Assembly: GCA_021234155.1 (NCBI GenBank)
Contig: JAJEKV010000033.1
Span: 14,699,422-14,763,421, forward strand
Reading direction: 5' to 3'
Length of the DNA: 64,000 bases
Origin: Isoetes taiwanensis
Taxonomy: Eukaryota > Streptophyta > Lycopodiopsida > Isoetales > Isoetaceae
The notes beneath the pieces were generated by a model. It was not told the origin of the DNA. It made no database searches and saw nothing but the letters and a program-made list of their open reading frames with translations. Shown piece after piece: positions 9,342 to 21,451 of this stretch (positions are counted from its first letter, which is position 1; the number at the start of each line of letters is the position of its first letter). A program made the position numbers and the translations under genes.

Positions 9342-12300
9342 ATGGCTGCACCCAAATTTCCTACACTGCAAGCTACTGCTCCAAGGGATCCGGCTCTTTT
9401 CGAGTCTGTGTCTTTCTTGACGCCCACCTTTTGTGACGCCCTCGTTGGCCCGAGTCGTGAAGTTGCGGAACGCCAGCAGCTTTATGAATTCTCACAGATG
9501 GACCTCCCTGCACCAAATCCAGAGCAATTGAAGCAGTTCATCGCTCACATCGTCAACAGCCCAAATGGATATGCTACTGTGGTCGATGGCACCACCATTT
9601 TGCTTACCCAGCCCCTGATTTCTGAGGTATTCCGTATTCCTTTGCAAACACCTTGTTTATCTTGGGCTGCCTTACAGGATATAGATGTCACTGAGTTCGG
9701 CGCTCCTTCTTATCAAGCCAACATGCATCGCCTCACCAATATTGCAAAGACCCATGATCCTTTTGTCAAGTTTCTGTGGCGCAAATTGCTCGGGTATTCT
9801 ATCAAGAACACCCACATCAATAAGCCGTTCTATAATCTGGTGATCACAGCCATCCGCTCCAACCACCACATTGATTGGCCCCAGCTGTTGTTCTACCGCC
9901 TTCTTCAAGAAGTAGACCGCATTCGGGCTACCCCCTCCTCTGTCCTTGAAGTTTCTGTGGGTGGCCATCTTCAAGCCCTCATCCGTCATTATCTTCCTGT
10001 TCCTGTGTCCGTTTCAAATTCTCATGCCTCCACTCAGCAATCCCTACATTCACTTCCTCAAAATCAACAGGCTGGCACTTCACACCCTTCTCCCCCTGGT
10101 CATGTTCAAAACAACACCACGCATGTCACCGTCTCCTCTCTTCCTCCACTGAATCCATGCCCTCCACTTCCCGTCATGTCTCTCAAACATCTCAAACACG
10201 GCAGCAGCAAGGCCCTGCACCTCCACATCCTCGCCAGCTTCTGTATCAATACCAGCAGGATGTTCAAGCCGCAGCCCTGAAGTTACAAGAATCACAGGAC
10301 GCTCTTATGAATGGTGTTCAAGCATCCCTGGAGGCCTCGGATGCCGTTCACAGAGACCTTCAAGCTACCAACGCACAAGTCCAAACTCTGGAGGACAAAC
10401 TTCAAGAAAAGCACTAGGCTCTGTTAGCGGCCCATGCAGCTCTCCAGACTGCCCAAGATCGAAACAGTCTGCTTGCTGATCAACAGGCTCAGTTGCAAAC
10501 CTCAATTCAGGAATTACTGGAGCACGTCAAAGCCAAGGATACCCTTTTGAGCGATAAGGAGAAAGACCTTGGGAAACTCAATACTTTGTATACTGAGCTT
10601 TCTCAGAGTTACCGCCAACAAGTTCAAGACCTCACAGAGCGTGATACTCGAATCACCTCTTTAGAAGCACAGCTGTCCACGCTGACCTCTCAGCTCACGC
10701 CTCTCCAAGGTCAGCTTACGGAGGCTAAGAAACAGAAACTTATTGATGACGCCGAGATTGCCACGCTTCGACTCAATACTCCTGGGCAATCCTCTTCACA
10801 TGCCACGCTTTCTCAGAAACGGGTCCGTGATCAGTCCCGCCTTCTGTTAGAAAAGGAGAACCGGATCCGTGACCTTGAACAACAGCTACAGCAAGCCATT
10901 CAGTCTGCTGATGAGGCCCAGACTAAACAAGAAGGCTACGTTACCATCGCCCTCAACATGTCAGTTGACTTCCCTATTCCTTCCAGTTATCTCGATTATG
11001 TGGTTGCCCGCCGCCACCTCTTTCTTCTGAAGTGGTATACGGCCGATGGTCCAGTTGATGTCCACCTGCGCACTGAGGATTTTCTTCGGATCTGGCCAGA
11101 CCTCTCTGTTGAAGACAAAGGTTTACTCTGCGCCCTTTTAGTCTTCGACCTCATTCACTGTGAAGATCCGGATTTGATCACCTTCAGAGTTGTTCAGCCG
11201 ATGGCGTACATTTTCCATGACTTCTATCTGGCTGATACACAGGACAAATTTCGTGATGGGCCACATCAGAACTTTCAGGGTGACTCAACAGTTCAATGGT
11301 TGCTCTTGGACAACAACCCATATTTGTCTGATCATGATCGGACACACGCTTTTCATCAGGAGTACATGCCTGAGCTTGCTCATCATTTACCTCTATGGCA
11401 AGCCGAAACGCTGCAACAGGTACGGAAGAATCTGGGGCATCCTGAGGATCTTCCATTTGCCCAAGTTTATATGCAGCACTTGGCAGGTTACAATCAACTG
11501 CGTGCTCTTCTGGATAGCAAGATAGTCCCCACGGGTTGGGATAGCCCTCCTGTATCCCACGGGTTGGGATAGCCCTCCTGTATACTCTCAGCTCCCTGCT
11601 TCTACTTGGGACCAGTGGTGCAAAGCTCTTGATCCCGACCTTGTCCATAATTGCGGGGAGGGGTTTCAGCAGCCCCGCGGGCATGGCTCCCTCTCCATAT
11701 GCTTCCCCAGGTGTCCCTCCACGCCCCAGTTCCTCACCTCGATTGGCGTCTCCCTTTTGGACCAAGGTCATGGATGGCCACGGCCTGGGTGGACTCGCCT
11801 CGAGATCTCGACGGATCTCAGGTGGGATCCCCGTTTTGTCCGCCGCTCCAATTGGGAGGATGGTGCCACCATTGATGACACTTCAAATTGGATCTATATT
11901 GCAAATGAGCGTGGTTGGCAAACGCCCGCTGATGCAGTTCATGGCCTTGATACCTTCTTGAGAATGCGCCACCACCTCACGGACCCTTGACACCGCCGTC
12001 AAAGCCTGGTTTCACGGTTGCTCTCAAGTGCATCCTGGTCAGCTCCTTAAATCGGCAGCATCCCATCTTTTTCGCAACCCGAATGCCAGCGTCAGTGCCT
12101 TCGGTCTCCAGACCTGCCTACTCATGGAGTGCCAGTTCGTTTCTTCGACCGCACATGCTGCCCTGGAAGATATGGTGCGCTCTCATTTCCTCATTGATGC
12201 AGATCCTGCCCTTGGGCTCAACACTCCTGCTGCTCTTCAAATACGTCAGGATCTCATTAGCAATTACCATAATGGTGCCCGTCCTCATTCCCGTGAAGAT

Positions 12301-12370
12301 CACTTTCAGACTGCTGGCTTCCCGCCCTCGGAAACACTTCCTCCTTTTCTTCACTCTGAGTGTTGTTTAG
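9342..12370 (+). pseudogene. Gypsy extra 3' ORF (ORF3), about 1000 codons, unknown function, coiled coil
   Basis: The likely start is the ATG at 9342 (MAAPKFPTL), in frame with upstream codons but preceded by TC-rich non-coding-like sequence. The N-terminal ~250 residues form a globular region with VVDGTTILLTQPLISEVFRIPLQ, loosely like plant retrotransposon accessory domains. A Pro/Ser/Gln-rich linker follows, then a long heptad-rich coiled coil (about 10200-10930; LEDKLQEKH, ITSLEAQLSTL, IRDLEQQLQQ) and a C-terminal globular region. Breaks: frame change near 10150; TAG at 10415-10417 where CAG (Gln) is likely; a 28-bp tandem duplication at 11528-11583 that shifts frame; another frame change near 11960-11990. 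It occupies the env/extra-ORF position, but I see no signal peptide or membrane segment. Confidence 0.65.
11528..11583. repeat. 28-bp tandem duplication breaking ORF3
   Basis: Two identical 28-bp units (beginning CCCACGGGTTGGG) lie head to tail at 11528-11555 and 11556-11583. Because 28 is not a multiple of three, the ORF leaves its frame here and stops at 11572; the frame one base over stays open downstream to 11990. Confidence 0.9.
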
Positions 12371-12380
12371 TGGGGGGGAG
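12371..12380 (+). other. Gypsy element 1 polypurine tract
   Basis: TGGGGGGGAG directly precedes the TGTTAG start of the 3' LTR. Element 2 has GGTGGGGAG in the same place (58101-58109). Confidence 0.85.
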
Positions 12381-12956
12381 TGTTAGTCCCGGCTCTCCTG
12401 CTGGCATTGCTGACCAAGTCAAGGCCAAAATGCGGTCGGGCACGGGTCGATCGTCAAAAGCCCAAAGAGAAGACCAGCAGCGGGACCCGCTTGATCAAAG
12501 CCCGGCCTTTGCTACCAAGAGGCCTTTCGGACAAGTGACGGCCCATCACCGCCCGCGTCAGCGTCAGCGTGATTCCAGGCACTTCAAGAGGCACGGCCAG
12601 CATTCCTGCAAATAAGGCCTCCTTCCAGGAGTCGGCACCGAAATCAGTCAGAGTGTCTATATTGGGCCAAAGGCCATTGTACTATATATATGAGTAGAGC
12701 TAGCACATGATTTTTAGATGAGTTTTGAGTCTTGTCTCACATCAGTTTTCTCTCGATTGCGAGAGCTCATGTATCTTCATTAACATCAAGAAAGTTGTCC
12801 TCATTGTGATCTCATTGTTCTCTTTTTGTTCTGTTCTCTTTTCCTTGTTCTTTTCTTGCAAATCCCGCGTGACATAGCTCCCGGATTCTCCTGTTAGATC
12901 CAAGGGTCCTCACAGAGGGCTGTCTTGCAGGAGTTCCCGAACCCAGACCACCAACA
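12381..12956 (+). repeat. Gypsy element 1, 3' LTR
   Basis: About 576 bp, from TGTTAGTCCC to CCAACA. It aligns with both LTRs of element 2 throughout. A TATA box (CTATATATA) lies at 12682-12690. An ORF reading through from ORF3 into the LTR to 12615 is fortuitous. The following CCATC (12957-12961) is the presumed target-site copy. Confidence 0.9.
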
Positions 12957-13366
12957 CCATCGATCTCAAGCAAAACCCATCAATCTGGCTATGCCCTTTT
13001 GGGCGACCGTTTTGGCGCCACCATGTTTGCTGGAAAAAGCCCTAATATTTTAGTCGACCCAATATTATAGGTCTTTAGAAAATTATAAACTCCAACCAAT
13101 AAGCCATTCGAAAAAACTATTGTATTTTCCAAGGCTTGTATAGTATGCAAAGGCAGCTAAATGCATATTTTCTATATTTGCTAAAAAGCTGCCACGATGG
13201 GATATTTTGAAGCCAAAAAATGCATTTCATATCATATCAATCTCTTTGTATACTCCCTAGTTTGCATTTTTGCATTTTAGCATGGTTTTGAAGATATGAA
13301 GAGCATTTTCTCTTCTCCTTTTTGGGTTGCCCCTAGGGGGGCAAACCCTCGTCCATGTGGGTTTAT

Positions 13367-13408
13367 GGCATATTCCAGGTATATGCCAGTATATGCCTGG
13401 AATATGCC
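13367..13408. repeat. 42-bp near-perfect palindrome (arm A)
   Basis: GGCATATTCCAGG at the left mirrors CCTGGAATATGCC at the right with a short TATATGCCAGTATA centre, so the single strand folds into a hairpin. The same palindrome is at 46966-47007, and a decayed form at 63166-63206. Confidence 0.9.
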
Positions 13409-13679
13409 AATGCTTGCAAACAGGCGGTGGCCGCTGTTGCTTGGCAGCCACTTTGGAAACCAGCTAACCGGTGTTTGGTCTGATAAGATTTTCCTTGCAG
13501 ATGTAACAAGCATTGATTGTGGAGGCAGTCGGAGCCATCAAGATCAGAATAACATTTCTTGGCTACGGGTTAGCTTGCGCGGATGTATCTATGAAAAAAA
13601 AGGAACAAGCTATTTGATTATGGACTATACAAAGTTTTATCCGCGATGCATATCTCTTCTTCCTCCCAAATAGTCGCTC

Positions 13680-13870
13680 CCGGAACACCACAGGACGTTC
13701 CTAGAATGGTGAAAGTCGAAGATGATGCCGTTGTTCGTGGAGTACAAAGCATCTAGAAAATCGGTAATTTTCTGCAACCACCCAAATTGGAACTTTCATG
13801 CCATTTTCTTGTAGCTTATTATATGAAGAGAAAACATTCTGCACTTCAGCAATATCTGCAAGAGAATTTA
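13680..13870 (-). other. Unidentified exon-like segment (arm A copy)
   Basis: On the minus strand a TTCTCTTGCAG acceptor-like site is followed by an open segment reading IAEVQNVFSSYNKLQENG then VPIWVVAENY; beyond this the frame breaks. The arm B copy (46515-46740) reads the same with a longer open frame. It looks like part of an intron-containing host gene, but I do not recognise it. Confidence 0.35.
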
Positions 13871-14485
13871 AAATCATTTATGATGCCATGCTAACTGTAT
13901 TCAGTACCATGATGCATAATTCAACCGAACAAGACCAACGGATGTGATGTCAAAGACACCCACCACATCTTAGACTACTGGAGTTGAAAAAAGGACATGG
14001 TCAAAGACAACATGTTTGCTTGGTGAGATCAAGAATAAGGAACAAGTAGGTCTTAGCCTCCAGAATTCATAGACATGGCAGAACAATTTATGACCTTGCT
14101 ACATGTGAGCAAACAATAAATTGTAATTGTTACCAATTGGATAAGCTTCATTGTACACGTAATTACAAGTCTATACCTAATTAGTCTGGCTGATACTTAG
14201 GCAGTAATGGAAAGTGTACAAACATGACACAATAAAAAATACATTATAAGAAAAAATGATACGTACTTTCTCTAATAGGTTTCTCTTTTCCAAAGAAAGT
14301 AATGGATGGCACATCAAACAAAAAAACATCAGTATAATAAGGCATGCAGTGGTTAAAACTCTTAAAACAAGATGGTATCAGTACCTTGCAAAACGTGCCA
14401 GGCATGATTGCACACAGAACAATGCCTATCTATCATGATAGTGATGCAAACGAATCAACCTTCCTACATCATGCATAATTACATG

Positions 14486-14848
14486 TCAATGATGACTAAT
14501 CCCACCTGAACTTAGCTGGAAGGACAATAGCAAATGCATGAATAAAACTATCCAATGCCTCGTGTCCCCATTTTGCCTTAACATGTGATTCAACACATAT
14601 AACAAGCAAAGACATAAAAAACCAATAATCTTGCAACGAAATTCTAGGATACAGGTTGCCCCCTTCAAAAGAAAGTCAATTGCTTTATTTACTATAGACT
14701 GATATACAACTGTAACAATATTTGCGAAATAGCACCAAATTTTCAAAACTACCCTGGGGTTTTGGCTTGCCAGTTGTTGCAACTGATGCGTAAAATCAGA
14801 GAGTCTACACAAACTCTTTTTGATGACTTGTATGTCTATCAAGGTCAT
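14486..14848 (-). other. Unidentified coding-like segment (arm A copy)
   Basis: A 120-codon open frame on the minus strand, matched at 45515-45868 in arm B. A second overlapping frame (SLQDYWFFMSLLVICVE, then KWGHEALDSFIHAFAIV) is also open and looks more protein-like. It could be an exon of the same unknown gene as the 13.7-kb segment. No family assigned. Confidence 0.3.
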
Positions 14849-15649
14849 TGATTTATCAATGTGAGGGAAATTATCTTGTTGGTATCGATCAAAACTAAAT
14901 TTTCATCTTTCTCTTTTTACATTCCCCTCAAAAGAAATTAGAAGAAAGGACAAAAGGAGAGCTACAATATCTCCATTTGGAGTTGTTATACAACGAACAT
15001 ATAGAAATGGTGAACAAAATGAGACTTGATTATTTAGACAATTATTTTTTTTCAATTACTCTTCTTCTACATATCAATGCAACACGTCAACTCATGCTTA
15101 CGAAACAAAATTCTCGCCTTCTTTTAATACTCACCTCAAAGGAAATTAGAAAAGCCTTGGTGTCTCAATTTAGAATCGCGAGAGGACGAAAAATAAGAAC
15201 GACAAAAAAAGAGACTTTATTGTATATATTTAGACAATAATAGAAGAAAAATATCAACTAAAAAACAAATTATCATCATAACCTATGCAACTTATTATTA
15301 AGACACAAAAAGTATTCAATATATATTATATATATAAATTCCTATACAAAAACCTAAAGACATTTACACAATGCCTTCAGCGGAAAATCCTCCTAGAAGA
15401 ACAAATAAAACTAGTATTCGCAACATCATTACTCCAGTCTAAGGGGTAGTGAGATGAGGTGATAGTTTCTGGCAGATGTCGTGGTTGATATTTAGGCATG
15501 TGAAAGAATCCTGGTTGCAGTTGCTTCACCAAGTGAAATTCAATTGTATGATAGCCATTATCACCATCATAGGGACCGGGTTTTTGATAAGAATAATAAA
15601 CCTTTCCGGAAGAAACATCATTCGGCTCCCTTGGGGAATGTCTACAATC

Positions 15650-16330
15650 CAATAATGCACATAGATATCTTTGTGCTCCAAATGATGAGGTTGATGCCTA
15701 GGCGGCACAAGAGGATGAGGATGGGGATGAGGGGCGAGGATGGGGATGAGATTTGGGGTGAGGAGGAGGAGGATGCGGATGAGATTTGGAATGTTTGGGG
15801 TGAGGGATGAGGACGAGGATGAGGTTTAGGATGAGCAGGGGGGACGGGGATGAGATTTGGGATGTTTGGGGTAAGTATAAGGATGAGGAAACGATTTGGG
15901 TTGTGAATGAGGATGAGGTATGGGGTGGTGAGGAGGGTGAGGTTGAGGATTGGCGATGGAGATGGCATTTCTATCAATGGCAATCAATGAGTAGAAGTTA
16001 TTAGAAGGTACTTCCCAAGTTACAAATGATTCTAGTCTTTGAAGCTCCAAATGATTCTCCTAGCCGGTGCCGATCTAGGTCTTTGGAGCTGGAGCTAGAG
16101 TTGGAGATGTTGAGTTAACTATGGGCGTTTGTATTGTTGGTGGTGTTGAGCTATTATCCTTACCCCAATCGATTGTAATGATTGGAGGATGAGCAATTTC
16201 GGCAAGAGGAACAAACTCCATATCTCTCACCACCTCATTGTGCATATATGGAAACCTTAATGTCAAGGAAACTGGATGTCTTCTTTGTTTGAGAAATTAT
16301 AAATCGTTGTCATCATCATCAAACATAAGG
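15650..16330 (-). other. Pro/His-rich low-complexity ORF region (arm A copy)
   Basis: On the minus strand, FDDDD and LTLRFPYMHNEVVRDMEFVP are followed by APAP stretches, then VTWEVPSNNFYS and a degenerate repeat of CATCCTCACCCCAAATC-like units encoding Pro/His/Ser-rich protein. The plus strand of the same tract gives the GAGGATGAG reading. Copies at 44029-44786 and 61731-62428. No known domain recognised. Confidence 0.4.
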
Positions 16331-17934
16331 CTACAAGCATCTTCATTATTGCTTTGCTAGGCTACTTAGCTACAAACAACATTCTCTTCCAACTTTTATA
16401 GCCGTTTTTATGCCAATTATGGAAGATTTTTTCTCCTTTGGGCCATTCCATCTAAAGATGTTTCTTTGGCCCTATTATAGCTTCCAAGCCATTGAAGGAA
16501 AGGAACTGTTCCCTTTGGGGCCGAAACCTTTGAGTGATTCTCGCAACGAAAGCAGCCAACGAGGATGCAGACATCCGTGCAGAGAGCTACGAGGGTTCAA
16601 TCCGATGGCATCTCTTTCAGGCCCCGAGTCAAGAAACATGGCGCTTCACTTCAAACCGATAAAATTTGGAATTCTCGTTTCTTCAATCGGTGAAGCGGTA
16701 TGGATAATTTTTCATTTAGCATAGGAATATTTAGGGTTCGTTTTGCGGCTTCTCCGTGTTGATATGTTTGGAGGGTTTGACATATGTATGTTAAATCTTC
16801 CAGATTCATACTTAGGAAGTTGAGAGGGTTTTAAAATAGCTATATATCACCACGGCCCTTTAATTAGACTGCAATCCCATGCTTAATTTGATGCGAAAAC
16901 CATGGCTTGCTTGGTGCAAAAGTGAGCATTTTCTAACAACTGCAGCCTAAGAGGTCATTTCAAGCCTCCAGGTTATTATCAAAGCTGTGTAAGGTCAAAA
17001 GCATGGCAAGATGACTTGAAGTTAAATACTTGTTCTCGACACTTCCTCATTGTAAAATGAAGTATGCCCCTGAGGATACCTTGTACACTAAACTTGGCTT
17101 TACGAATTTTATTTGTCACAAAGAAACATATATATATTACTACTGTAATAGTTCGTCAATAGCAGTAGCACTTTTCACTCTTAAACACCGGGCCCAAAGC
17201 CTCGTGGTATCACCTTCAAAGCCTCGTGGATGAAGCCTTAGAGCTTGTCCATGCAGCCTTCAAAGCCTCAGCGGGTATCACAGTCGTGGGAGAAGATAAA
17301 AGATTTGAGGACCTGGATTTGGCGCATTAAAATAACAAGATTCTGAGAGAGCAAGACTAATGTACCTCAATAGACGGCATTATCCATCTCATTTTTGAAA
17401 TCAACTAGGAAAATGTCGTGCGGCTCCTAGTGTCTTCCAATCATGTTCCGTTCTTTTCATTTTATCCTCGTGATCATGAACATCCGATTATATTTCAAAT
17501 CTACCTTATCCATTGTCTCATGGCCTCATGGCGGGATGGGCAATGCTTTTCCTTCGCCCAAGTAAAGGTCATGGCCATCCTCACATACCCTGGAGTTCAA
17601 CATCTCTTTTTTCGCCATATTTTATGGCCCTCAATGTTATGTCCCGACTCGGATTAATCGACTCCATAGCCATTTGTCCATTTGTTTGTATCTGTTAAAA
17701 GCTCGTTGGCGTTCAACTCCGGACACGCCAAGCGAATCTAGCTTGCACCTTCTCGATGCTTCTTGAAGGGTGCGATGAAGAACACTATCTTCTATGCGTA
17801 TTTTCGAGGTCACTATTGTTCTCAAATACTGCTGTGATCTTATGCAACATCAGCTCCTTGGATGCGGCCTCTCTCCTCTCCGTAGCTTCTCAATTATCGT
17901 CCCCTTCCTTTTCTATTTCAACGTCTCATAGCTG

Positions 17935-18003
17935 GCCATGGCAGAACCATGGTTCAAAACCATGGCGAACCATGGTTCAAAACAAGAAGAGCGGCCATGG
18001 CAG
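17935..18003. repeat. CCATGG minisatellite (arm A)
   Basis: Repeated AACCATGG-type units; the number and spacing differ between arm A, arm B (about 42335-42415) and copy C (about 60075-60135), marking it as a length-variable site. Confidence 0.75.
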
Positions 18004-20454
18004 AACCTCCAAGGAGTAAAAATGGAGAAATAGCAGCAGAATGTGGCTTCGTTTTGTTGCTACATTTTCATCGAAAGTCATAGTTTTTTTTGGCGGGTTA
18101 ATTCCCGTTTCCCCTCTTCCCACTATTTTTCCTGTTTTCCCTGTTCACATCTATTTTGTGTGTCTATCTCAGATGTCGATTATTATTTTGTTTCAAAGAT
18201 TACATTGGTAGGAGATGCATCTTCCGGTTCTTGTATTTGTAGGCAAGTCGGGGAATTTATACATAAGCAACAAGCTTTATTGCATGATATGCATTTTTTA
18301 GTCCCCGACTTCTACGTTTGATGCATGATGGTGAGATTCAATTATTTTCTTGAGATAATCCAAGGTGTTTTCTTCGTCCGAGCTTCTATGTCGAAGTTGG
18401 TGATATATTTGATGAGAAATATGCACCTCAAACTAAGAATAATAAGGGCAGATTATATCTTACTTAGGTACTTTATGTTGCACCGATTTTCTACTATGGA
18501 ATAATTCTTGCTAGAACCAAGCTCTTTCAATACACATGATTCTTTCAATAATGCTTTTGTTGAATGTGAAAATATTTCAAGGATGTTGCCATGTTTGTCT
18601 ATCTATTTGGTTACATGTTGCTTTTGGGGCATTAAATTGTGTAATGACATGCTAACTTATCTGCGAAAAGCACTAATTATCTTTGGTTCATGATGATTTT
18701 AATGGATCCGATCTTGGTTGTATTGGAAGGTAACAAGATTAACGAGCATTAATGACTGAGCAATTTATCGATTTGTCTCAATTCTTCCCATTAGTATTTA
18801 TAGGCTAATAGTTTCCTAGTTGTCCATCCGCAATTTATCTATTTTAGTTCTTCGTTTGTTCTACTTGAAAATATGTCTTGGCGGTGAGTTACGCATTACA
18901 ATGTATTAATACACTTGCATTTGATTCTTTGATTATTTTCGGTGCTTATATGGCTTTCACTTTTTATTGTAATGCATCACATCTTTGCAACCGTGTTATT
19001 TTTGATGAGTTCTTATCTGTTGATTCCACTTAATCCATTCTTTCCAAATCGTCATTTTATTGATTCTTGACATCCTACGCATCGTCCGGGTGCCTTATGT
19101 ATCTCGAAGTTTGAGACGTTTGAATCCATCACCGAATGCATCCGCAAGAAATGCGGTTGCAATGTCTATTCAAAATGGTCTCATTGCGATGTGCTTATTT
19201 TGATTTGTTTGCATGAATGACACGATCATGTTCTACATGTGAGGTTGACCCTGTTATTTTAATCGGGTAGTAGATCGCTTTCCTCATTCTTCGTTTCATA
19301 TTCATCCTTTTGATAGAAACCAAAAGCGGTACTTGATGAACTATCAAGAAAAGAGCAATTTATAAGGAAAGAGCAATTAGAAGTTCGGGTTCTTGCTTGC
19401 TCATGTTCCATCACAAAAGGTATGTTTGAGGTAAATAGTTTATTTTCTTTGTTGCTATTTCTTATCGTGCTCTGTTTCCAAATCTTCCGCAGTCTATGGA
19501 AGAGATGTTCTAAGCTGTGATTTCACAACAATTTTCTTGACTACAATCCATCCTAGAATGGTAAGTTGACAAGCATGTTTGAAGCTACCAAGATGATATG
19601 CATTTCTTATATCTTTGGCAAGAATTGAGCTTTTCAACTATAGACTGTTTACATACATCTACATCGATTATGAAGCTATGGCTATGCTCAAAATCCTCAG
19701 GCTTCAAATCCGATCCATACCACGGCTAGCCCGACCACAAGCCCGATCTCTCAAAGCTTTACCCTGTGCGGATGCTTCACCCGCCTCACCACGACTCCCT
19801 GTTCAATTATTAATTATCAATATGGCATGACAACAATTCCAACAATAATTCTCAAGGACAGCCAATCATACAAAGGGCGTTTCTAATTTCTTAGAAGGGG
19901 TTTCGACCTCGTGTTTTGTGGTATGAACAAGAGGCCATGGCTTTTGTGCCGTCAGTGAGCATTAAAAAGCCGAAGTGTCGCCATGAAAAGCTCCAGAGAA
20001 GTAGCATTTTTCAAATGGTGCATTTTTCAAATGGATCTAAATGTAACGTGCCCCGGGATTTAAAAAAAGAAACTATGTTTGTTGAACGGCCCAAATAAAA
20101 TTTCAAATTCTTTTGTATGGATTTCAATAAAGCTAATCTGTCAAGTATTTCATACTTTGGTAAATGAAATGCTTCATATATTGCTCATCAAGTTGCTAAA
20201 TGCGTTTTCAAATCTTGCTTCTCTAGTAAGTAAAACAAAAAGGAAAGAAAAGAAGCGTGTTAAAGAAATAGAGACTTAATTTCACAAATTTACTAAAAAA
20301 GGAATATACTTAAAGAAGAGAATGAGTGAATAAAATAAAGAAATTGGTCGCCTTGTACTTTGTCTTTCAAACCACAAACTAAAAAAGAAAAAGAAAAAAC
20401 CTAATTTCTAAGATTTCAAAAAAGTAATAAAGCAAAATTTTGAAATCCTTATTT

Positions 20455-20785
20455 TGGTGTGTTATGGAGTAGATAACGCGGGTCGAGGGGGGCGAGGTGT
20501 TCTTGAAAAAAAATTTGAGGGGCCATCAAAATGGGACGAGGGGTTGCCATTTTGATGGCCCAAATTTTTTTTGAAGTAACACAGAGAGGCTGTATGCTAT
20601 CGCTTCTTAACACACCGCCTTGCCCGAGTTTTTGGGCCATCCGATCATTATCAAAATCGATCTGGATCCGTTCATTTCATAACATCCTAGGGTGTTATGG
20701 AGTAGCAGTGTGTTATAGCTCCAGTAACACACTGATCAAGATTGATCTGAACCGTTGGATCACTATAAACTTGAGGGGCAGTGTG
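20455..20785. repeat. About 330-bp arm-A-specific insertion flanked by GTGTGTTA repeats
   Basis: Arms B and C have one GTGTGTTATGG-type sequence where A has two (near 20457 and 20782) with about 330 bp between, containing an internal GTGTTATGGAGTAG repeat. It could be a small insertion with a duplicated target, or B and C may have lost it by recombination between the flanking repeats. Confidence 0.5.
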
Positions 20786-21451
20786 TTAAGGGAGCTGTAT
20801 GCTTAATGGTTCATATGTCATTCATGTTTTTTGAATTATTATTTTGACCACAAAAAAACAAGATCTCGACAAGGGACAACCAGGGGAGCACGAAGCAGAA
20901 GAAATCAACTACACCATCCCTCTTGCTGCGCCAACGTACCAATTAGAGGGTGGGCTAGGGTCGAAAGGTGTAGCATGGGCGAGAAAGGAATGGCCAAGAC
21001 AATTGAAATAGCCAGACGAAGCAATAGAAGGCCAACACCTCCAAACCTTGTTAGTACTTGCTTTGGATCCACGTTGGCACAGACATTCAACGCACCAATT
21101 TCGTCAACGACAAAGATGACCTAGAAAACATATTCTTAGATCAATCCAACGATAGCCAAGAAAACGAAGAATTTGACACAGAGGGGTGGGTGATCTTGCT
21201 CCCATCAATACAACAAGTTTTGTCAAGGAATTAACCACATTCTTGATCCAGTTGACTCTCCAGTGTCGATGGCAGTATCTAACAGACGTGGAAGAATAAA
21301 CAACTTATGAATAAAACAAAAAAATTTGTCATTTCATTTGTATCTCTCTTCATTTGTTATTTTCACTTGCAAAATTACATAAAGACATGGATAGATAATT
21401 TGAGAACAATCTAAGGTTCAAGAGTTTCTTAAATTTAGGCGCAATCACCGA

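Larger units (their letters stand above)
1..12956 (+). mobile_element. Ty3/gypsy LTR retrotransposon, element 1 (5'-truncated by window edge, copia nested inside)
   Basis: Order on the plus strand is protease-RT linker, reverse transcriptase, RNase H, integrase, an antisense ORF, a long extra ORF, a G-rich purine tract and a 3' LTR. RT before integrase defines Ty3/gypsy. No chromodomain follows the integrase, and a long extra 3' ORF is present, which fits the non-chromovirus Athila/Tat side of the family (inference). Base 1 corresponds to about 52930 in the second copy, so roughly 3.3 kb (5' LTR, gag, protease) lies outside the window. It is interrupted by a copia element at 2412-7613. The 3' end abuts CCATC, whose reverse complement is present and uninterrupted in inverted arm B at 47421-47425, so the element probably inserted into arm A. 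Confidence 0.9.

Noticed and set aside
12028-12615. 195-codon ORF crossing from ORF3 into the LTR
   Set aside because: Its first half is the end of ORF3; the rest is LTR sequence after the polypurine tract, so it is read-through, not a separate gene.
15650-16000. CRISPR-like regular repeats in the GAGGATGAG tract
   Set aside because: Units are contiguous, variable and without unique spacers; it is a low-complexity minisatellite in plant DNA.
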